This document shows, in pieces, positions 50,592 to 60,237 of a stretch of 64,000 bases of DNA (positions are counted from its first letter, which is position 1; every line of letters begins with the position of its first letter). Position numbers and translations under genes: made by a program. Source of the DNA: Caldifarciminota bacterium (GTDB taxonomy: Bacteria; Hydrothermota; Tepidihabitantia; SM23-42); assembly GCA_020349965.1 (NCBI GenBank), contig CP070705.1:823569-887568 (forward strand), written 5' to 3'. Below the pieces are notes generated by a model. It searched no databases. It had not been told where the DNA came from and saw nothing but the letters and a program-made list of their open reading frames with translations.

Positions 50592-51260
50592 ATGGATCGG
50601 CATTTTGATGAAGGCCTGCAAAATGTTAAGAAAAAGCTCGTCGAAATGGCGGCGATGGTTGAGGAGTCCATAACCAAGTCGCTGGAAGCACTGAAGAAGA
50701 GGGATCTGGAGATGGCCGCACAGGTCACTGAGTTAGATCACAGAATAGACAAGCTGGAGATGGCGATCGAGGACATGTGCATTGAGTTAATTGCGCGCCA
50801 TCAGCCCGTGGGGTCGGATCTGCGGTTCCTCATCGGTGCAATAAAGATGAATAATGACCTTGAGCGGATGGGAGACCATTCGGTCAATATGTCCGACAGT
50901 GTCCGATATCTGACCGATTCTCCGGAAATAGGCCAGATAGTGAATATCTGGAATATGGCCAAAATTGTTAACGAGATGCTGCGTGAGAGCGTAGAGAGCT
51001 TCATTCACAACGACGCGGTGAGGGCGCAGAAAGTATGCGAGCGGGATAGTATTGTCGATGGGATGCGCAATGAGACGATCAGAATCCTGTTGACGCATAT
51101 GCTCGAAGAGCCCGAGAAGATAGGGCCGGCGATACAATATCTGCTCGTAGCCAAGAATCTCGAGCGTATCGGCGATTTGTCGACGAACATATGCGAAGAT
51201 GTTATCTATATTGCCCAAGCCCGGGTCATCAAGCACCACGCCGAGGAGGAGAGGAGTTGA
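50592..51260 (+). CDS. phoU: Phosphate signalling complex protein PhoU
   Basis: PhoU restrains the Pst transporter and phosphate sensor kinases. The 222-aa protein is two three-helix bundles with the repeated metal motif: MGDHSVNMSD in the first half and LERIGDLSTNICED in the second (ExxRxxDxxxNI pattern). AGGAG lies 5 nt before ATG 50592. It closes the pst operon; no phoR or phoB is present here. Confidence 0.95.
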   Translation: MDRHFDEGLQNVKKKLVEMAAMVEESITKSLEALKKRDLEMAAQVTELDHRIDKLEMAIEDMCIELIARHQPVGSDLRFLIGAIKMNNDLERMGDHSVNMSDSVRYLTDSPEIGQIVNIWNMAKIVNEMLRESVESFIHNDAVRAQKVCERDSIVDGMRNETIRILLTHMLEEPEKIGPAIQYLLVAKNLERIGDLSTNICEDVIYIAQARVIKHHAEEERS

Positions 51261-51344
51261 CATTCACCGGAATTGCATTGTAGATACGTGTAATGACTGA
51301 CCCAGCATAGATTTACACCCACTCATTTCGTCCTGATTTGTTTC

Positions 51345-51372
51345 TTGACTTCAATAGGAATATCGGTAGAAT
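51345..51372 (+). promoter_or_regulatory. ribBA operon promoter, leaderless
   Basis: -35 TTGACT (51345-51350), 16-bp spacer, -10 TAGAAT (51367-51372), 7 nt to ATG 51380. The short leader leaves no room for an FMN riboswitch, and none is seen upstream. Confidence 0.8.
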
Positions 51373-51379
51373 ATTGTCG

Positions 51380-52645
51380 ATGCTTGCCTCAATCGAAGAT
51401 GCGATTAAAGATATCAGAAAAGGTAGAGTTGTTATCGTCGTGGACGATGAAAGTCGTGAAAATGAAGGCGATTTCATCGCGGCAGCGAGTAAAACGACCC
51501 CGAGGATCATCAATTTTATGGCCCGACATGGGCGCGGGCTCATCTGCGCGACACTGCTGCCAGACAGGTTGCGTGAGTTGGAAATACCGATCATGGTCGA
51601 TGAGATAACTGCCCTGCACGGCACGCAATTCACGGTCAGCGTCGATGCGAAAAACGGCACCACCACCGGCAGTTCGGCTTATGACCGGGCAAAGACGATA
51701 AAAGCACTGGTTGATGGAAAAACGACTCCGGCTGATCTTGCACGACCGGGCCATATATTCCCTCTGAGGGCAGTAGAAGGTGGTGTGTTAAGGCGTGCCG
51801 GCCATACCGAAGCGAGTGTTGACCTTGCGCGAATAGCAGGATTACCGCCAGCAGGCGTGCTGTGCGAGATAATGGACGACAACGGGCATATGGCGAGGCT
51901 CCCCGCTCTCAGAAAGATCGCCAATCGGTTCAATCTGAAGATCATAAGCATTGAAGATCTGATCAAATACCGTCAGACAAAGGAGAAATTCATAGAGCGC
52001 ATACTCGAAACTAGCCTTCCGACAAAATACGGCGATTTCTGTCTTATCTTGTACGAAGATAGACTGAATCACGACCATCACATCGCACTTGTCCTTGGAG
52101 ACGTAAGGGATGAGACGGATGTGTTCGTTCGAGTGCACTCTCAATGCCTTACCGGCGATGTTTTCCGGTCGCTGAGATGCGATTGCGGCGACCAAATGGA
52201 ACAGGCACTGAAGCTCATTGCCAAGCAGAAGCGCGGTGTGTTTCTCTACATGCGTCAGGAGGGAAGGGGTATTGGGTTGCTGAACAAACTGAGAGCATAT
52301 AATCTCCAGGACAAGGGGCTCGATACGGTCGAGGCAAATCTTGCTCTCGGATTCCCCGCGGACCTGCGTGACTACGGTATCGGTGCTCAGATACTGGTCG
52401 ACCTTGGCCTCTCGTCCATCGTCTTGTTGACCAACAACCCGAAGAAGATCGTCGGTTTAGAAGGATATGGTCTGAATGTTGTCAAACAGGTACCGATATA
52501 TTCCGTGCACAGCCGTAATGTTCAGTATCTGAGGGCCAAGAGATATAAATTGGGACATTTGATCCCTGATTCTGTTTTCGAAAAAGATGAATTGCCAGAA
52601 GCTAAGAAAAGGCGAAAGTTGAGGAGGAAAGATGAAAGAAATTAA
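51380..52645 (+). CDS. ribBA: Bifunctional DHBP synthase/GTP cyclohydrolase II
   Basis: The enzyme supplies both riboflavin precursors. The RibB half (about 1-200) has VVDDESRENEGDFIAAA, ARHGRGLICA and RRAGHTEASVDLARIAGL. The RibA half (about 205-400) has VRVHSQCLTGDVFRSLRCDC with the zinc Cys residues and YMRQEGRGIGLLNKLRAY. ATG 51380 is fixed by the promoter; the 14 residues before it in the longer frame would be untranscribed. The gene overlaps ribH by 14 bp. Confidence 0.96.
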   Translation: MLASIEDAIKDIRKGRVVIVVDDESRENEGDFIAAASKTTPRIINFMARHGRGLICATLLPDRLRELEIPIMVDEITALHGTQFTVSVDAKNGTTTGSSAYDRAKTIKALVDGKTTPADLARPGHIFPLRAVEGGVLRRAGHTEASVDLARIAGLPPAGVLCEIMDDNGHMARLPALRKIANRFNLKIISIEDLIKYRQTKEKFIERILETSLPTKYGDFCLILYEDRLNHDHHIALVLGDVRDETDVFVRVHSQCLTGDVFRSLRCDCGDQMEQALKLIAKQKRGVFLYMRQEGRGIGLLNKLRAYNLQDKGLDTVEANLALGFPADLRDYGIGAQILVDLGLSSIVLLTNNPKKIVGLEGYGLNVVKQVPIYSVHSRNVQYLRAKRYKLGHLIPDSVFEKDELPEAKKRRKLRRKDERN

Positions 52646-53093
52646 GGGAAATCTCATTGGACAGGGCAAGAAGTTTGCGATAGTGATTGCACGTTTCAAT
52701 GAGTTTATTTCCAGGCGTCTGCTTGATGGTGCGATCGACTGTCTTACCCGACATGCGGTGCGTCTTGAGGATATTACTGTCTATTGGACCCCGGGCAGTT
52801 TCGAGATACCCGGAGTTGCCCGGCAAGTGCGAGGCACAAAATGCGATGGCGTGATCTGTCTTGGCACCGTCATCAGGGGTGAAACTCCGCACTTTGACTA
52901 CATAGCGAGCGAGGTGACGAAAGGTATTGCAGCGCTCAACCTTGAATCCGGGCCAGCTGTTGTATACGGTATCATAACGACCGACAGCACGGATCAAGCG
53001 ATCGAACGGGCCGGAACGAAGAAGGGGAACAAGGGCTGGGATGCGGCACTCACCGCACTTGAGCTGGCCGACCTTTATTCGCAAGTGAAGTAG
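52632..53093 (+). CDS. ribH: 6,7-dimethyl-8-ribityllumazine synthase
   Basis: RibH forms the icosahedral lumazine synthase shell and makes the penultimate riboflavin intermediate. The 153-aa protein has FAIVIARFNEFISRRLLDGA, WTPGSFEIPGVARQ, CLGTVIRGETPHFDYIASE with catalytic His, and FGIIT-like YGIITTDSTDQAIERAG. AGGAGG lies 5 nt before ATG. It abuts nusB directly. Confidence 0.96.
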   Translation: MKEIKGNLIGQGKKFAIVIARFNEFISRRLLDGAIDCLTRHAVRLEDITVYWTPGSFEIPGVARQVRGTKCDGVICLGTVIRGETPHFDYIASEVTKGIAALNLESGPAVVYGIITTDSTDQAIERAGTKKGNKGWDAALTALELADLYSQVK

Positions 53094-53510
53094 ATGGGCA
53101 GGCGATTGGCTCGCGAGCTTGCGTTGAAGGTTTTATACCGATGTGAGGAGGGGGACACGGATGTAGATTGCGCAATCCGGAGCGTGTTGGATGTAAGGAG
53201 ATATCAAGAGAATGATAAAGGATTCTCGCGGACTTTGATTGAACGTACTATCGAGAATCTTGATGTAATCGACAAAGAGATCGTTAAGGTGCTGAAGAAC
53301 TGGGAATATGATCGTATTTCGCTCGTCGACAAAATAATACTGCGCATGGGTACATGTGAACTCATCTATTTTGATGAAATACCGTCTCAGATCTCGATAA
53401 ACGAAGCGATTGAAATCGGTAAGAAATACGGAGGAAGCGATTCAGGTAGATTTATAAATGGTGTACTTGACGCAATAAGAAAGAATCATGAAAGCAGCAA
53501 TCATAAGTGA
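53094..53510 (+). CDS. nusB: Transcription antitermination factor NusB
   Basis: NusB binds boxA RNA with S10 in rRNA antitermination. The 138-aa all-helical protein has ARELALKVLYRCEEGD and VDKIILRMGTCELIYFDEIP, followed by the conserved INEAIEIGKKYGGSDSGRFINGVLDAI. ATG follows the ribH stop without a gap, the classic ribH-nusB pairing. It overlaps the following phosphoesterase by 23 bp. Confidence 0.96.
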   Translation: MGRRLARELALKVLYRCEEGDTDVDCAIRSVLDVRRYQENDKGFSRTLIERTIENLDVIDKEIVKVLKNWEYDRISLVDKIILRMGTCELIYFDEIPSQISINEAIEIGKKYGGSDSGRFINGVLDAIRKNHESSNHK

Positions 53511-54216
53511 TATACATTCGAATCTGGAAGCGCTGCTCGTAGTGCTGAAGGATATAAAGAAACGTCGCCTGAAAAGTATATTCTGCTTGGGTGACTTGGT
53601 GGGTTACGGAGCGAATCCCAATGAGTGTATCGATTTGTGCATAAAAGAGTCAAAACTGATTGTGGCCGGCAATCATGATTGGGCAGCCGTCAATAAGACC
53701 GATGTATCTACGTTCAATCCAGTAGCGGCACAGGCGATAAAGTGGACGCAGGAGCGAATCAGTAAAGACGGTATAGCTAAACTGAAGGGTCTGTCTCTTA
53801 CTCAGACTGTGGACAATCTCCTGTTGGTTCATGCGACACCTAAAGACCCTGAGGGCTGGAACTATCTGTTCAGTCTAGAGGAATTCGAGAAGGAATTCAC
53901 ACAATTCAAAGAGCAAATATGCTTCATTGGTCACTCCCATATCCCGGCGGCTATTTACCGAGATGATAATGGTTATTGTGACATAGTACGCGATAATCCC
54001 TTCCCGATCGTGCCAAAGCGAAGATATATAGTCAATGTCGGGAGCGTCGGACAGCCGAGGGATTTAGATCCGCGTGCAAGCTATGTAATCTATGACGGCA
54101 ACAAGAACGGTATTGAAGTCGTAAGATTGGATTATAACATTCCGTTGGCACAGCAGAAGATAGTAATAGGTGGTCTTCCCGAGGTGCTGGCCGACCGCCT
54201 ATTGGCCGGCCGATAG
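53488..54216 (+). CDS. Metallophosphoesterase, YfcE/MJ0936-like
   Basis: The 242-aa calcineurin-like phosphoesterase has all five family blocks: ISDIHSNLEAL, CLGDLVGYGANPNE, VAGNHDW, LVHATPKDP and FIGHSHIPA, giving the di-metal site. Members cleave diverse phosphodiesters or phosphoproteins, so the substrate is open. The ATG lies inside nusB. Co-transcription with ribBA-ribH-nusB is likely. Confidence 0.92.
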   Translation: MKAAIISDIHSNLEALLVVLKDIKKRRLKSIFCLGDLVGYGANPNECIDLCIKESKLIVAGNHDWAAVNKTDVSTFNPVAAQAIKWTQERISKDGIAKLKGLSLTQTVDNLLLVHATPKDPEGWNYLFSLEEFEKEFTQFKEQICFIGHSHIPAAIYRDDNGYCDIVRDNPFPIVPKRRYIVNVGSVGQPRDLDPRASYVIYDGNKNGIEVVRLDYNIPLAQQKIVIGGLPEVLADRLLAGR

Positions 54217-54282
54217 AGAATTCTCGATCGTCGATGGCGTGCGTTCGTAGAACCACACGGGTAAACCGAGTAAGCCATGATA

Positions 54283-54310
54283 TTGTCTAAATTTCGAGCA
54301 TTAATAACAT
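54283..54310 (+). promoter_or_regulatory. Candidate promoter of grpE-dnaK
   Basis: -35 TTGTCT (54283-54288), 16-bp spacer, -10 TAACAT (54305-54310), then a leader with GAGGAG. Weaker than other promoters here; no CIRCE palindrome is seen. Confidence 0.45.
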
Positions 54311-54329
54311 TCTGTTGAGGAGATCACGG

Positions 54330-54851
54330 ATGGAAAAAAGAGGTCCGGTTACGAAATTGAAGGAAGATATTGCGAAGAAGGAAGAAGAAATAAAGCAATT
54401 CAAGGACAAATATTTACGTGCGCTGGCTGATCTGGAGAACTACCGTAAGCGTATGGAAAAGGAATTTGACAGTTTTCGTCAATATGCCTACGTAGAATTT
54501 CTCAGAAAGATATTGCCGGTTTTGGAAAGTTTTGAGCGGGCAATGGATGGTGCGACAGTTGACAATGAAAATAGCAGTTATACAGAGGGTGTTGAAATGA
54601 TCTACCGGCAACTCAAGGACACACTGAAATCCATGGGGCTGGAAGAATTCTCAAGCTTTGGCAAAGTTTTCGATCCGGCGCGCCATGACGCTGTAGGAAC
54701 GGTTGTGGACGATGAGAAGCCTGAGAACACTGTTATCGAAGAGGTCAGCAAAGGGTATGTGGTGAAGGAGCGCGTGATAAAGCCAGCAAAAGTTCTGGTC
54801 TCCAAACGGAGCAAAGGAGGTAGCGAAGATGCCGAAAATAATCGGAATTGA
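54330..54851 (+). CDS. grpE: Nucleotide exchange factor GrpE
   Basis: GrpE releases ADP from DnaK. ATG 54330 follows GAGGAG by about 7 nt. The 173-aa protein has a long N-terminal coiled coil ([34 protein letters not shown]) and a C-terminal beta domain ([39 protein letters not shown]). It overlaps dnaK by 23 bp. No hrcA lies upstream. Confidence 0.96.
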   Translation: MEKRGPVTKLKEDIAKKEEEIKQFKDKYLRALADLENYRKRMEKEFDSFRQYAYVEFLRKILPVLESFERAMDGATVDNENSSYTEGVEMIYRQLKDTLKSMGLEEFSSFGKVFDPARHDAVGTVVDDEKPENTVIEEVSKGYVVKERVIKPAKVLVSKRSKGGSEDAENNRN

Positions 54852-56766
54852 CTTAGGAACAACAAATTCAGCTGTCTCGGTGATGGAAGGAGGTCAGCCA
54901 GTTGTTATTCCGAACCCGGAAGGAGGAAGGACAACTCCTTCGGTGGTAGCTTTCACAAAATCAGGTGAGCGGTTGGTGGGGCCCCTTGCTAAGAGGCAAG
55001 CGATAACGAATCCGGAGAACACTGTTTATTCTATCAAACGATTCATGGGGCGGAGATACGGTGAAGTTAAGAATGAAACGGCTCGCTTTCCGTTCAAGGT
55101 AGTGGAACATGACAACGGTGATGCCTGGGTGGAAGTTTCGGGAAAGAAATACTCGCCGCCAGAGATCTCGGCCATGATCCTGCAATACCTGAAACAGGCG
55201 GCTGAATCTTACCTCGGTGAGAAGATTACACAAGCGGTGATAACTGTTCCTGCGTATTTCAATGATTCACAGCGACAGGCGACGAAGGATGCCGGTCGTA
55301 TTGCAGGGCTGGAGGTCAAGCGTATCGTTAACGAACCTACAGCTTCGTCACTTGCCTATGGTGTTGACAAGAAGAAGAATGAGAAGATAGCAATATATGA
55401 TTTCGGCGGAGGTACATTCGACATCTCGATCCTCGAGATAAGCGATGAGGGTGTTTTCCGCGTATTGTCTACGAATGGCGATACGCACCTTGGCGGTGAT
55501 GATCTCGACGAGAGAGTGATCAATTACATTGCCGAGGAGTTCATGAAGCAGCACAACATCGATGTACGGAAGGATCTCACTGCATTACAGCGATTGAAGG
55601 AAGCTTCGGAGAAGGCAAAGACCGAACTCTCGAGCGTAATGGAGACTACGATCAGCCTTCCCTTCATCGCTTCGGACAAGGACAAGACGCCATTACATCT
55701 GGAAATGCGTCTCACGAGGGCGAAGCTAGAATCATTGGTCGAGGATCTTGTCCAGCGATCAGTTCCTCCGTGCAAACAGGCACTTGCCGATGCGAAGTTG
55801 ACGCCAAACGATATCGATGAGGTTATTCTTGTCGGTGGGCAGACGAGAATGCCCAAGATCCAGCAGGTGGTCAAGAATTTCTTCAACAAGGAACCGCATA
55901 AGGGTATCAACCCGGACGAAGTAGTTGCAGTCGGAGCCGCACTTCAAGCCGCTATCATAGGTCACGAGACTAAAGACATATTGCTTCTGGATGTAACGCC
56001 GCTGACCCTTGGTATTGAGACTCTGGGGCAGGTCATGACGCCAATCATCCCACGCAATACTACAATACCGACCAAGAAATCTCAGATATTCACAACCGCA
56101 GAAGATAATCAGACAGCTGTGACAGTACACGTCCTGCAGGGCGAGCGGACGATGGCGCATCAGAACAGGAGTCTTGGGAAATTCGATCTATACGGTATTC
56201 CGCCGGCTGCAAGAGGAATACCGCAGATCGAGGTTACCTTTGATATCGATGCTGACGGTATAATGCATGTCTCAGCCAAGGATATGGGTACTGGTAAAGA
56301 GCAGAAAATAAGGATTACTGCCTCGAGCGGTCTATCCAAGGAAGAGGTTGAAAAGATGGTAAAAGAATCCGAGGAGCACGCTGCTGAGGATCGGGTTCAG
56401 AAGGAATTGATCGACGTGCGCAATCAGGCAGATAGTGTTATCTATTCGGTCGAGAAGACGCTAAAAGATTACGGAGAGAAGATCTCATTCGAGGAACGAA
56501 GCGAGATCGGCAAGAAGGTCGATGAGCTTAAGAAACTGAAGGACGGAAATGATGCGGCGGCGATAAAGCAAACGATAGATGAGCTGCAGCAGTCAGTATA
56601 CAAGCTTTCCGAGGCCGTTTATAAGGACGCAGCACAGGCGCAGCAGCAAGCAGGGGAGGGACAACCTCCGCCTGGAGCCACGTCAGAGCAGGGTCCCCAA
56701 GAAGGTGGTGAGCAGGTGGATACTGACTATCGTGTAGTTGACGACGAGGCCGATAAGGGAAGTTGA
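54829..56766 (+). CDS. dnaK: Chaperone DnaK (Hsp70)
   Basis: The 645-aa ATP-dependent chaperone has the ATPase domain starting [15 protein letters not shown], then [20 protein letters not shown] and [17 protein letters not shown]. The substrate domain begins around [14 protein letters not shown] and the lid is rich in Glu and Lys. A disordered tail ends [12 protein letters not shown] lies within grpE, preceded by AAAGGAGG. dnaJ follows after 68 bp. Confidence 0.98.
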   Translation: MPKIIGIDLGTTNSAVSVMEGGQPVVIPNPEGGRTTPSVVAFTKSGERLVGPLAKRQAITNPENTVYSIKRFMGRRYGEVKNETARFPFKVVEHDNGDAWVEVSGKKYSPPEISAMILQYLKQAAESYLGEKITQAVITVPAYFNDSQRQATKDAGRIAGLEVKRIVNEPTASSLAYGVDKKKNEKIAIYDFGGGTFDISILEISDEGVFRVLSTNGDTHLGGDDLDERVINYIAEEFMKQHNIDVRKDLTALQRLKEASEKAKTELSSVMETTISLPFIASDKDKTPLHLEMRLTRAKLESLVEDLVQRSVPPCKQALADAKLTPNDIDEVILVGGQTRMPKIQQVVKNFFNKEPHKGINPDEVVAVGAALQAAIIGHETKDILLLDVTPLTLGIETLGQVMTPIIPRNTTIPTKKSQIFTTAEDNQTAVTVHVLQGERTMAHQNRSLGKFDLYGIPPAARGIPQIEVTFDIDADGIMHVSAKDMGTGKEQKIRITASSGLSKEEVEKMVKESEEHAAEDRVQKELIDVRNQADSVIYSVEKTLKDYGEKISFEERSEIGKKVDELKKLKDGNDAAAIKQTIDELQQSVYKLSEAVYKDAAQAQQQAGEGQPPPGATSEQGPQEGGEQVDTDYRVVDDEADKGS

Positions 56767-56834
56767 CCGAGGAACCAGGAACGACGTTTGTGAAGGTGGG
56801 GAATATTGACGTATCAGCGTAACATAGATAGGCC

Positions 56835-57950
56835 ATGAAGAGAGACTACTACGAAGTGCTGGGCGTTGCCAAGGGCGCGAGTTCGGATGATGTCAAGAAA
56901 GCATATCTGAAAAAAGCAAAGCAACACCATCCGGACATGAATCCCACGAATAAGAAGGAGGCTGAAGAGAAATTCAAGGAAGTCTCTGAGGCCTACGAAG
57001 TGCTGATGGATCCGCAGAAGCGGCAGCTGTATGATCAGTATGGGCATGATGGTGTGTCGCAGACATTCAAGGGCGGTGGTTTCAGCTGGGATGACTTCAC
57101 GCATTTTGACGATCTTCAGGATATCCTGGGCAATCTTTTTGGCGGTTCGCATTTTGAAGATCTTTTTGGTTTCGGTGGTCGCAGAGGAGGACAGAGGCAA
57201 TCCAGGGGCGGTGACATTCATGTGATACTGAAGGTCACGCTTGAGGAGATTGTCAATTCGGCCAAGAAGCAATTCAAGGTAAATCGTTTCGAAGGCTGTA
57301 CTGCGTGCGGTGGCAAGGGCGGCACTGATTTTTCCACTTGCGGTCAGTGCGGAGGTCGTGGTCAGGTGAAGACTCAATCTCGAAGTTTCTTCGGTACCTT
57401 CACAAGCGTTGGCACCTGCCCGGCATGTAAAGGTTCGGGACAGACGATAAAGACGCCGTGTTCTAAGTGCAGCGGCACGGGTAGATCAAGGGTTACCAGG
57501 ACCATAGAAATAAAGACGCCGCGTGGCGTTGCGAACGGACAATATATCGTGCTACGCGGTGAGGGTCATTTTGGGCGGGGCGGAAACGGTAGTATCATTG
57601 TGCAGTTCGAAGAGAAGCCGCACATGTATTTTGAACGGCGTGGATATGATCTTTATATCCGTATGCTGACGCCCTATTCGAAATTGATCAACGGCGGTTC
57701 GATCGACGTACCGGGATTCAATGGCCGGCGAGAAAGGGTGAAGGTCAAGAAAGGCAGCAGTGCGCCTGAGATAATACGGCTCAAGGCAAAAGGTATGCCG
57801 AGGCCAGATGGTGGATACGGTGATATGTATGTGGAGCTCGATCTGAAACCTCTGGAATCGACTGATAAGAATGTCAGCAAGATCATCGAGGAACTGAAAA
57901 ACTACGAAGGCGAACCCAAGCCTCGGCCCAGGGGCGAGCAGGGAATCTGA
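56835..57950 (+). CDS. dnaJ: Chaperone DnaJ
   Basis: The 371-aa co-chaperone has an N-terminal J domain with HPD (KQHHPDMNP) and a Gly/Phe-rich linker (GGGFSWDDF). Four zinc-finger repeats follow ([32 protein letters not shown]) before the C-terminal substrate domains. Each repeat has the CxxCxGxG form. No convincing Shine-Dalgarno is seen before ATG 56835. A TTGACG 27 nt upstream lacks a proper -10, so its expression signal is unclear. Confidence 0.97.
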   Translation: MKRDYYEVLGVAKGASSDDVKKAYLKKAKQHHPDMNPTNKKEAEEKFKEVSEAYEVLMDPQKRQLYDQYGHDGVSQTFKGGGFSWDDFTHFDDLQDILGNLFGGSHFEDLFGFGGRRGGQRQSRGGDIHVILKVTLEEIVNSAKKQFKVNRFEGCTACGGKGGTDFSTCGQCGGRGQVKTQSRSFFGTFTSVGTCPACKGSGQTIKTPCSKCSGTGRSRVTRTIEIKTPRGVANGQYIVLRGEGHFGRGGNGSIIVQFEEKPHMYFERRGYDLYIRMLTPYSKLINGGSIDVPGFNGRRERVKVKKGSSAPEIIRLKAKGMPRPDGGYGDMYVELDLKPLESTDKNVSKIIEELKNYEGEPKPRPRGEQGI

Positions 57951-57994
57951 GTCAGTAATCATCAATAACGAATTCTTCGGCGATATCAACCGAT

Positions 57995-58711
57995 ATGGAT
58001 GAGCACAATATCTTTTATGTGCCGGCGGGTTCTATGGGCGGCGCTGCGGTCCACATTAAGGGTTCGCGACTCGCACATATTAAGGGCGCGCTGCGCAAGA
58101 GAAAGGGTGAGAGTATCCACCTCACCGATGGCACGGGCTGCCTATACGAAGCCAAGATCGATTCACTTACGCGGTCCTCATTGAGTGCAAAGATAGTGCA
58201 CAAAAGAATGATGCCGCGGAGATATGACGTCGACATCACGCTAGCATTTGCACCATTAAAGGGTATGCGCAATGAAATGATCATCGAGAAGGGCACAGAG
58301 CTTGGAGTCGTTCGCTTTGTGCTTTTTCCTTCCCGGCGTTCAGTTGTCAGGAACATGAGTAGTCAGAAGATCGTCCGCTTCATGAAGATCGCGCAGAGTG
58401 CCATGACTCAATCACAGCAATATTACTTACCAGAAATCATGCACGTACAGACAATAGATGATCTATTTATCAGAGATAATTCGTATGATAAGATGTATGT
58501 GGCAGAACCTTCGGGTATGAAAGCAATGCCTACAGGAGGCAAGAGAATTCTTCTGCTGATCGGGCCCGAAGGAGGCTTTACCGAATCCGAGTTGGATTCA
58601 TTTCTCGGGCGTGGTGTGCAAACCATGTATCTTGGGTCGGCCCGTTTGCGCAGCGAAACGGCGGCGATTGTCGGCATCACGAAGATTCTGCTTGCGGCCG
58701 GGCAAATATAG
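57995..58711 (+). CDS. rsmE: 16S rRNA m3U1498 methyltransferase
   Basis: RsmE is a SPOUT-fold methylase acting on 16S rRNA. The 238-aa protein has an N-terminal PUA-like domain and the knotted C-terminal SAM site: LLIGPEGGFTESELDSF and YLGSARLRSETAAIVG. The conserved internal segment PLKGMRNEMIIEKGTELGV matches the family. It follows dnaJ as in many bacteria. No clear RBS is seen. Confidence 0.95.
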   Translation: MDEHNIFYVPAGSMGGAAVHIKGSRLAHIKGALRKRKGESIHLTDGTGCLYEAKIDSLTRSSLSAKIVHKRMMPRRYDVDITLAFAPLKGMRNEMIIEKGTELGVVRFVLFPSRRSVVRNMSSQKIVRFMKIAQSAMTQSQQYYLPEIMHVQTIDDLFIRDNSYDKMYVAEPSGMKAMPTGGKRILLLIGPEGGFTESELDSFLGRGVQTMYLGSARLRSETAAIVGITKILLAAGQI

Positions 58712-58950
58712 CTCGGCCAGTGCAAGGCTATCACTGGTAAATCCTAAACAATATCGAAATTCGAATACCCAAGACGGTGCTATCCCCGGTTGTTGATTTT
58801 GGTGCTTGGGGGTGTTTCACACTTTGGGCATTCTCGAAAATACAATCAAATCACAAATTCAAACCTCAGCATACAGGTAACGTATGTTTTGTTATTTAGA
58901 GTTTGTGGTTTGGAATTTGGTTAGGATTTGGTGCTTGGTATTTGGAATTT
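58712..58950. repeat. Intergenic degenerate TTTGG/CCAAA repeat region
   Basis: This gap contains many decayed copies of a short A/T-rich unit, for example GTTTGGAATTTGG, TATTTGGAATTTGG and GGATTTGGTGCTTGG near 58905-58950. Inverse-sense relatives such as ATCCTAAACAATATCGAAA lie near 58740. Left and right ends are thus roughly inverted. There is no open frame with an RBS. Likely a dispersed non-coding repeat. Confidence 0.5.
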
Positions 58951-58976
58951 GGGCGGAAAGCATATGCTTTCCGCCC
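58951..58976 (-). terminator. Perfect 26-bp palindrome after initiator tRNA
   Basis: GGGCGGAAAGCAT (58951-58963) and ATGCTTTCCGCCC (58964-58976) are exact complements. The stem begins 4 nt beyond the tRNA 3' end on the minus strand. No T-tract follows. It could act as a terminator or 3'-end barrier for the tRNA transcript. Confidence 0.5.
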
Positions 58977-58980
58977 CTAA

Positions 58981-59052
58981 TAGCGGGGGCTGGATTCGAA
59001 CCAGCGACCTTTGGGTTATGAGCCCAATGAGCTACCGCTGCTCCACCCCGCG
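58981..59052 (-). tRNA. Initiator tRNA-fMet (anticodon CAT)
   Basis: Minus strand sequence CGCGGGG/CCCCGCT leaves C1 opposite T72 unpaired, the initiator hallmark. Three G-C pairs sit at the base of the anticodon stem (TTGGG/CCCAA) with loop CTCATAA. D-loop is short, total length 72 nt, discriminator A, CCA not encoded. Confidence 0.95.
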
Positions 59053-59061
59053 ATCTCTTTC

Positions 59062-59089
59062 ATTATACACTTTCGGGCTCGTTTGTCAA
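59062..59089 (-). promoter_or_regulatory. Initiator tRNA promoter
   Basis: Minus strand -35 TTGACA (59089-59084), 16-bp spacer, -10 TATAAT (59067-59062), both perfect consensus, 9 nt to the first tRNA base. Confidence 0.88.
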
Positions 59090-59099
59090 CCTTCAGTGT

Positions 59100-60116
59100 T
59101 CATCGATCGTTCAGCCTCTGCTCGCGTCTCATGTCCAATCGCCATTGACCTCCGTCATCCTGCGAGTCGTCTATAAAGAAGTCAAGGTGGACGACCTTGT
59201 CGTTGTGGATCAATGCCGTTCCTTTACCCAAATCGTTCTCGATACGGTACAGATTCCCCAGGCCAGGAGTTCCAACAGATACATGCTTGGCATTGGAGAG
59301 GGCCTGAATGAGATCCTGGATATCTTCTCTTCCAATGACCGGTTTCTCCTCGGAGAGCGCGTCCATTACATACGACCGCAACAATTTAATCCAGAATCTG
59401 CTGATCAGCACGTTGCTGGCGAAGATGTCGATACAGATCACACGGTTGCCCGTTACGGCGACGACACCCACCGTGTTTCTGGTGAGCTCTGGAAGCCGGC
59501 CTAAATGGCGTTCATAGGTTTGGACTTCTTTCTTGAACTCCTCATCGTCATAATTCGCATGGACCGTGCTCGTACTTGAAACTATGCCTAATCGTTCTTG
59601 GCTTGATGCAATGGCATCCCAGACCTCGGATTGATTCTCCGTTATTCTTGCGCGCTGCCTTAGATCGTTGGGCGCGAGTTCCTTCGATGATTTGAATATC
59701 GGGGATGTCGAAAACCACCGGCCGTGTTCGATACAGTAGACTGGCACACGCAGCCAGTCACTCTTGGGCGGTACGAGAACATCTTCGCGCAGCATTCGAT
59801 CTTGTTTCGCGCCTGATAGCATCTCACCCGTCATGATGAAAACTGTGCCTGGACCGCTATTCTTCAGTTCGACTTGGTTGACCTCTCCGTCACCGATCTC
59901 TCTGATCATCAGCCAATTCTTTGCGTATGCTTCGTCGAGGGTAACGTAGTCAAGACTCGCTCCTCGTGCCTTTGTGAGGGGGTAGATCGTTAAATTCTTG
60001 TAGGCTATCGGTTTGGCTATCTTCAATGCTCCGATATATGAGTTGATTTTCTTGGTCTCACGGCCTGGCGCTTGAAGCACTAGAACGGTGAGTGTAACCA
60101 TTAGAGTGGCCTTCAT
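59100..60116 (-). CDS. ARPP-1/DUF6569 family exported protein
   Basis: The 338-aa product has a short signal-like N-terminus (MKATLMVTLTVLVLQAPG). The body matches the ARPP-1 (DUF6569) pattern: NLTIYPLTKARG, a middle TVFIMTGEMLSGAKQDRML, then VPVYCIEHGRWF. The domain was noted next to ADP-ribosylglycohydrolase and phosphatase superfamily genes, but its biochemical role is unknown. AAAGGAGG lies 6 nt before ATG 60116. Its 3' end is within 11 bp of the initiator-tRNA promoter region on the same strand. No partner gene of the name-giving families is nearby. Confidence 0.78.
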   Translation of the reverse strand: MKATLMVTLTVLVLQAPGRETKKINSYIGALKIAKPIAYKNLTIYPLTKARGASLDYVTLDEAYAKNWLMIREIGDGEVNQVELKNSGPGTVFIMTGEMLSGAKQDRMLREDVLVPPKSDWLRVPVYCIEHGRWFSTSPIFKSSKELAPNDLRQRARITENQSEVWDAIASSQERLGIVSSTSTVHANYDDEEFKKEVQTYERHLGRLPELTRNTVGVVAVTGNRVICIDIFASNVLISRFWIKLLRSYVMDALSEEKPVIGREDIQDLIQALSNAKHVSVGTPGLGNLYRIENDLGKGTALIHNDKVVHLDFFIDDSQDDGGQWRLDMRREQRLNDR

Positions 60117-60204
60117 GAATTCCTCCTTTACTTACAATACAATGAAAACAATCGGATATTCCACATATTCAGACGTGGTGTTGTGGGCAGCGCACCCTGT
60201 GTTA

Positions 60205-60232
60205 TTGACAGGTGCGAGAGGATGAATATAAT
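60205..60232 (+). promoter_or_regulatory. pdxJ-secDF promoter, leaderless
   Basis: -35 TTGACA (60205-60210), 16-bp spacer, -10 TATAAT (60227-60232), 5 nt to ATG 60238. Both hexamers are perfect. Confidence 0.86.
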
Positions 60233-60237
60233 AGCCA

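Noticed and set aside
51260..51380. FMN riboswitch before ribBA
   Set aside because: The promoter sits 7 nt before the ATG, so there is no leader to hold one, and no RFN-like conserved sequence was seen.
54216..54330. CIRCE operator before grpE-dnaK
   Set aside because: No TTAGCACTC-type inverted repeat is present, and no hrcA is linked.
58712..58950. CRISPR-like repeats
   Set aside because: Units are degenerate, of variable spacing and lack unique spacers; no cas genes in the window.
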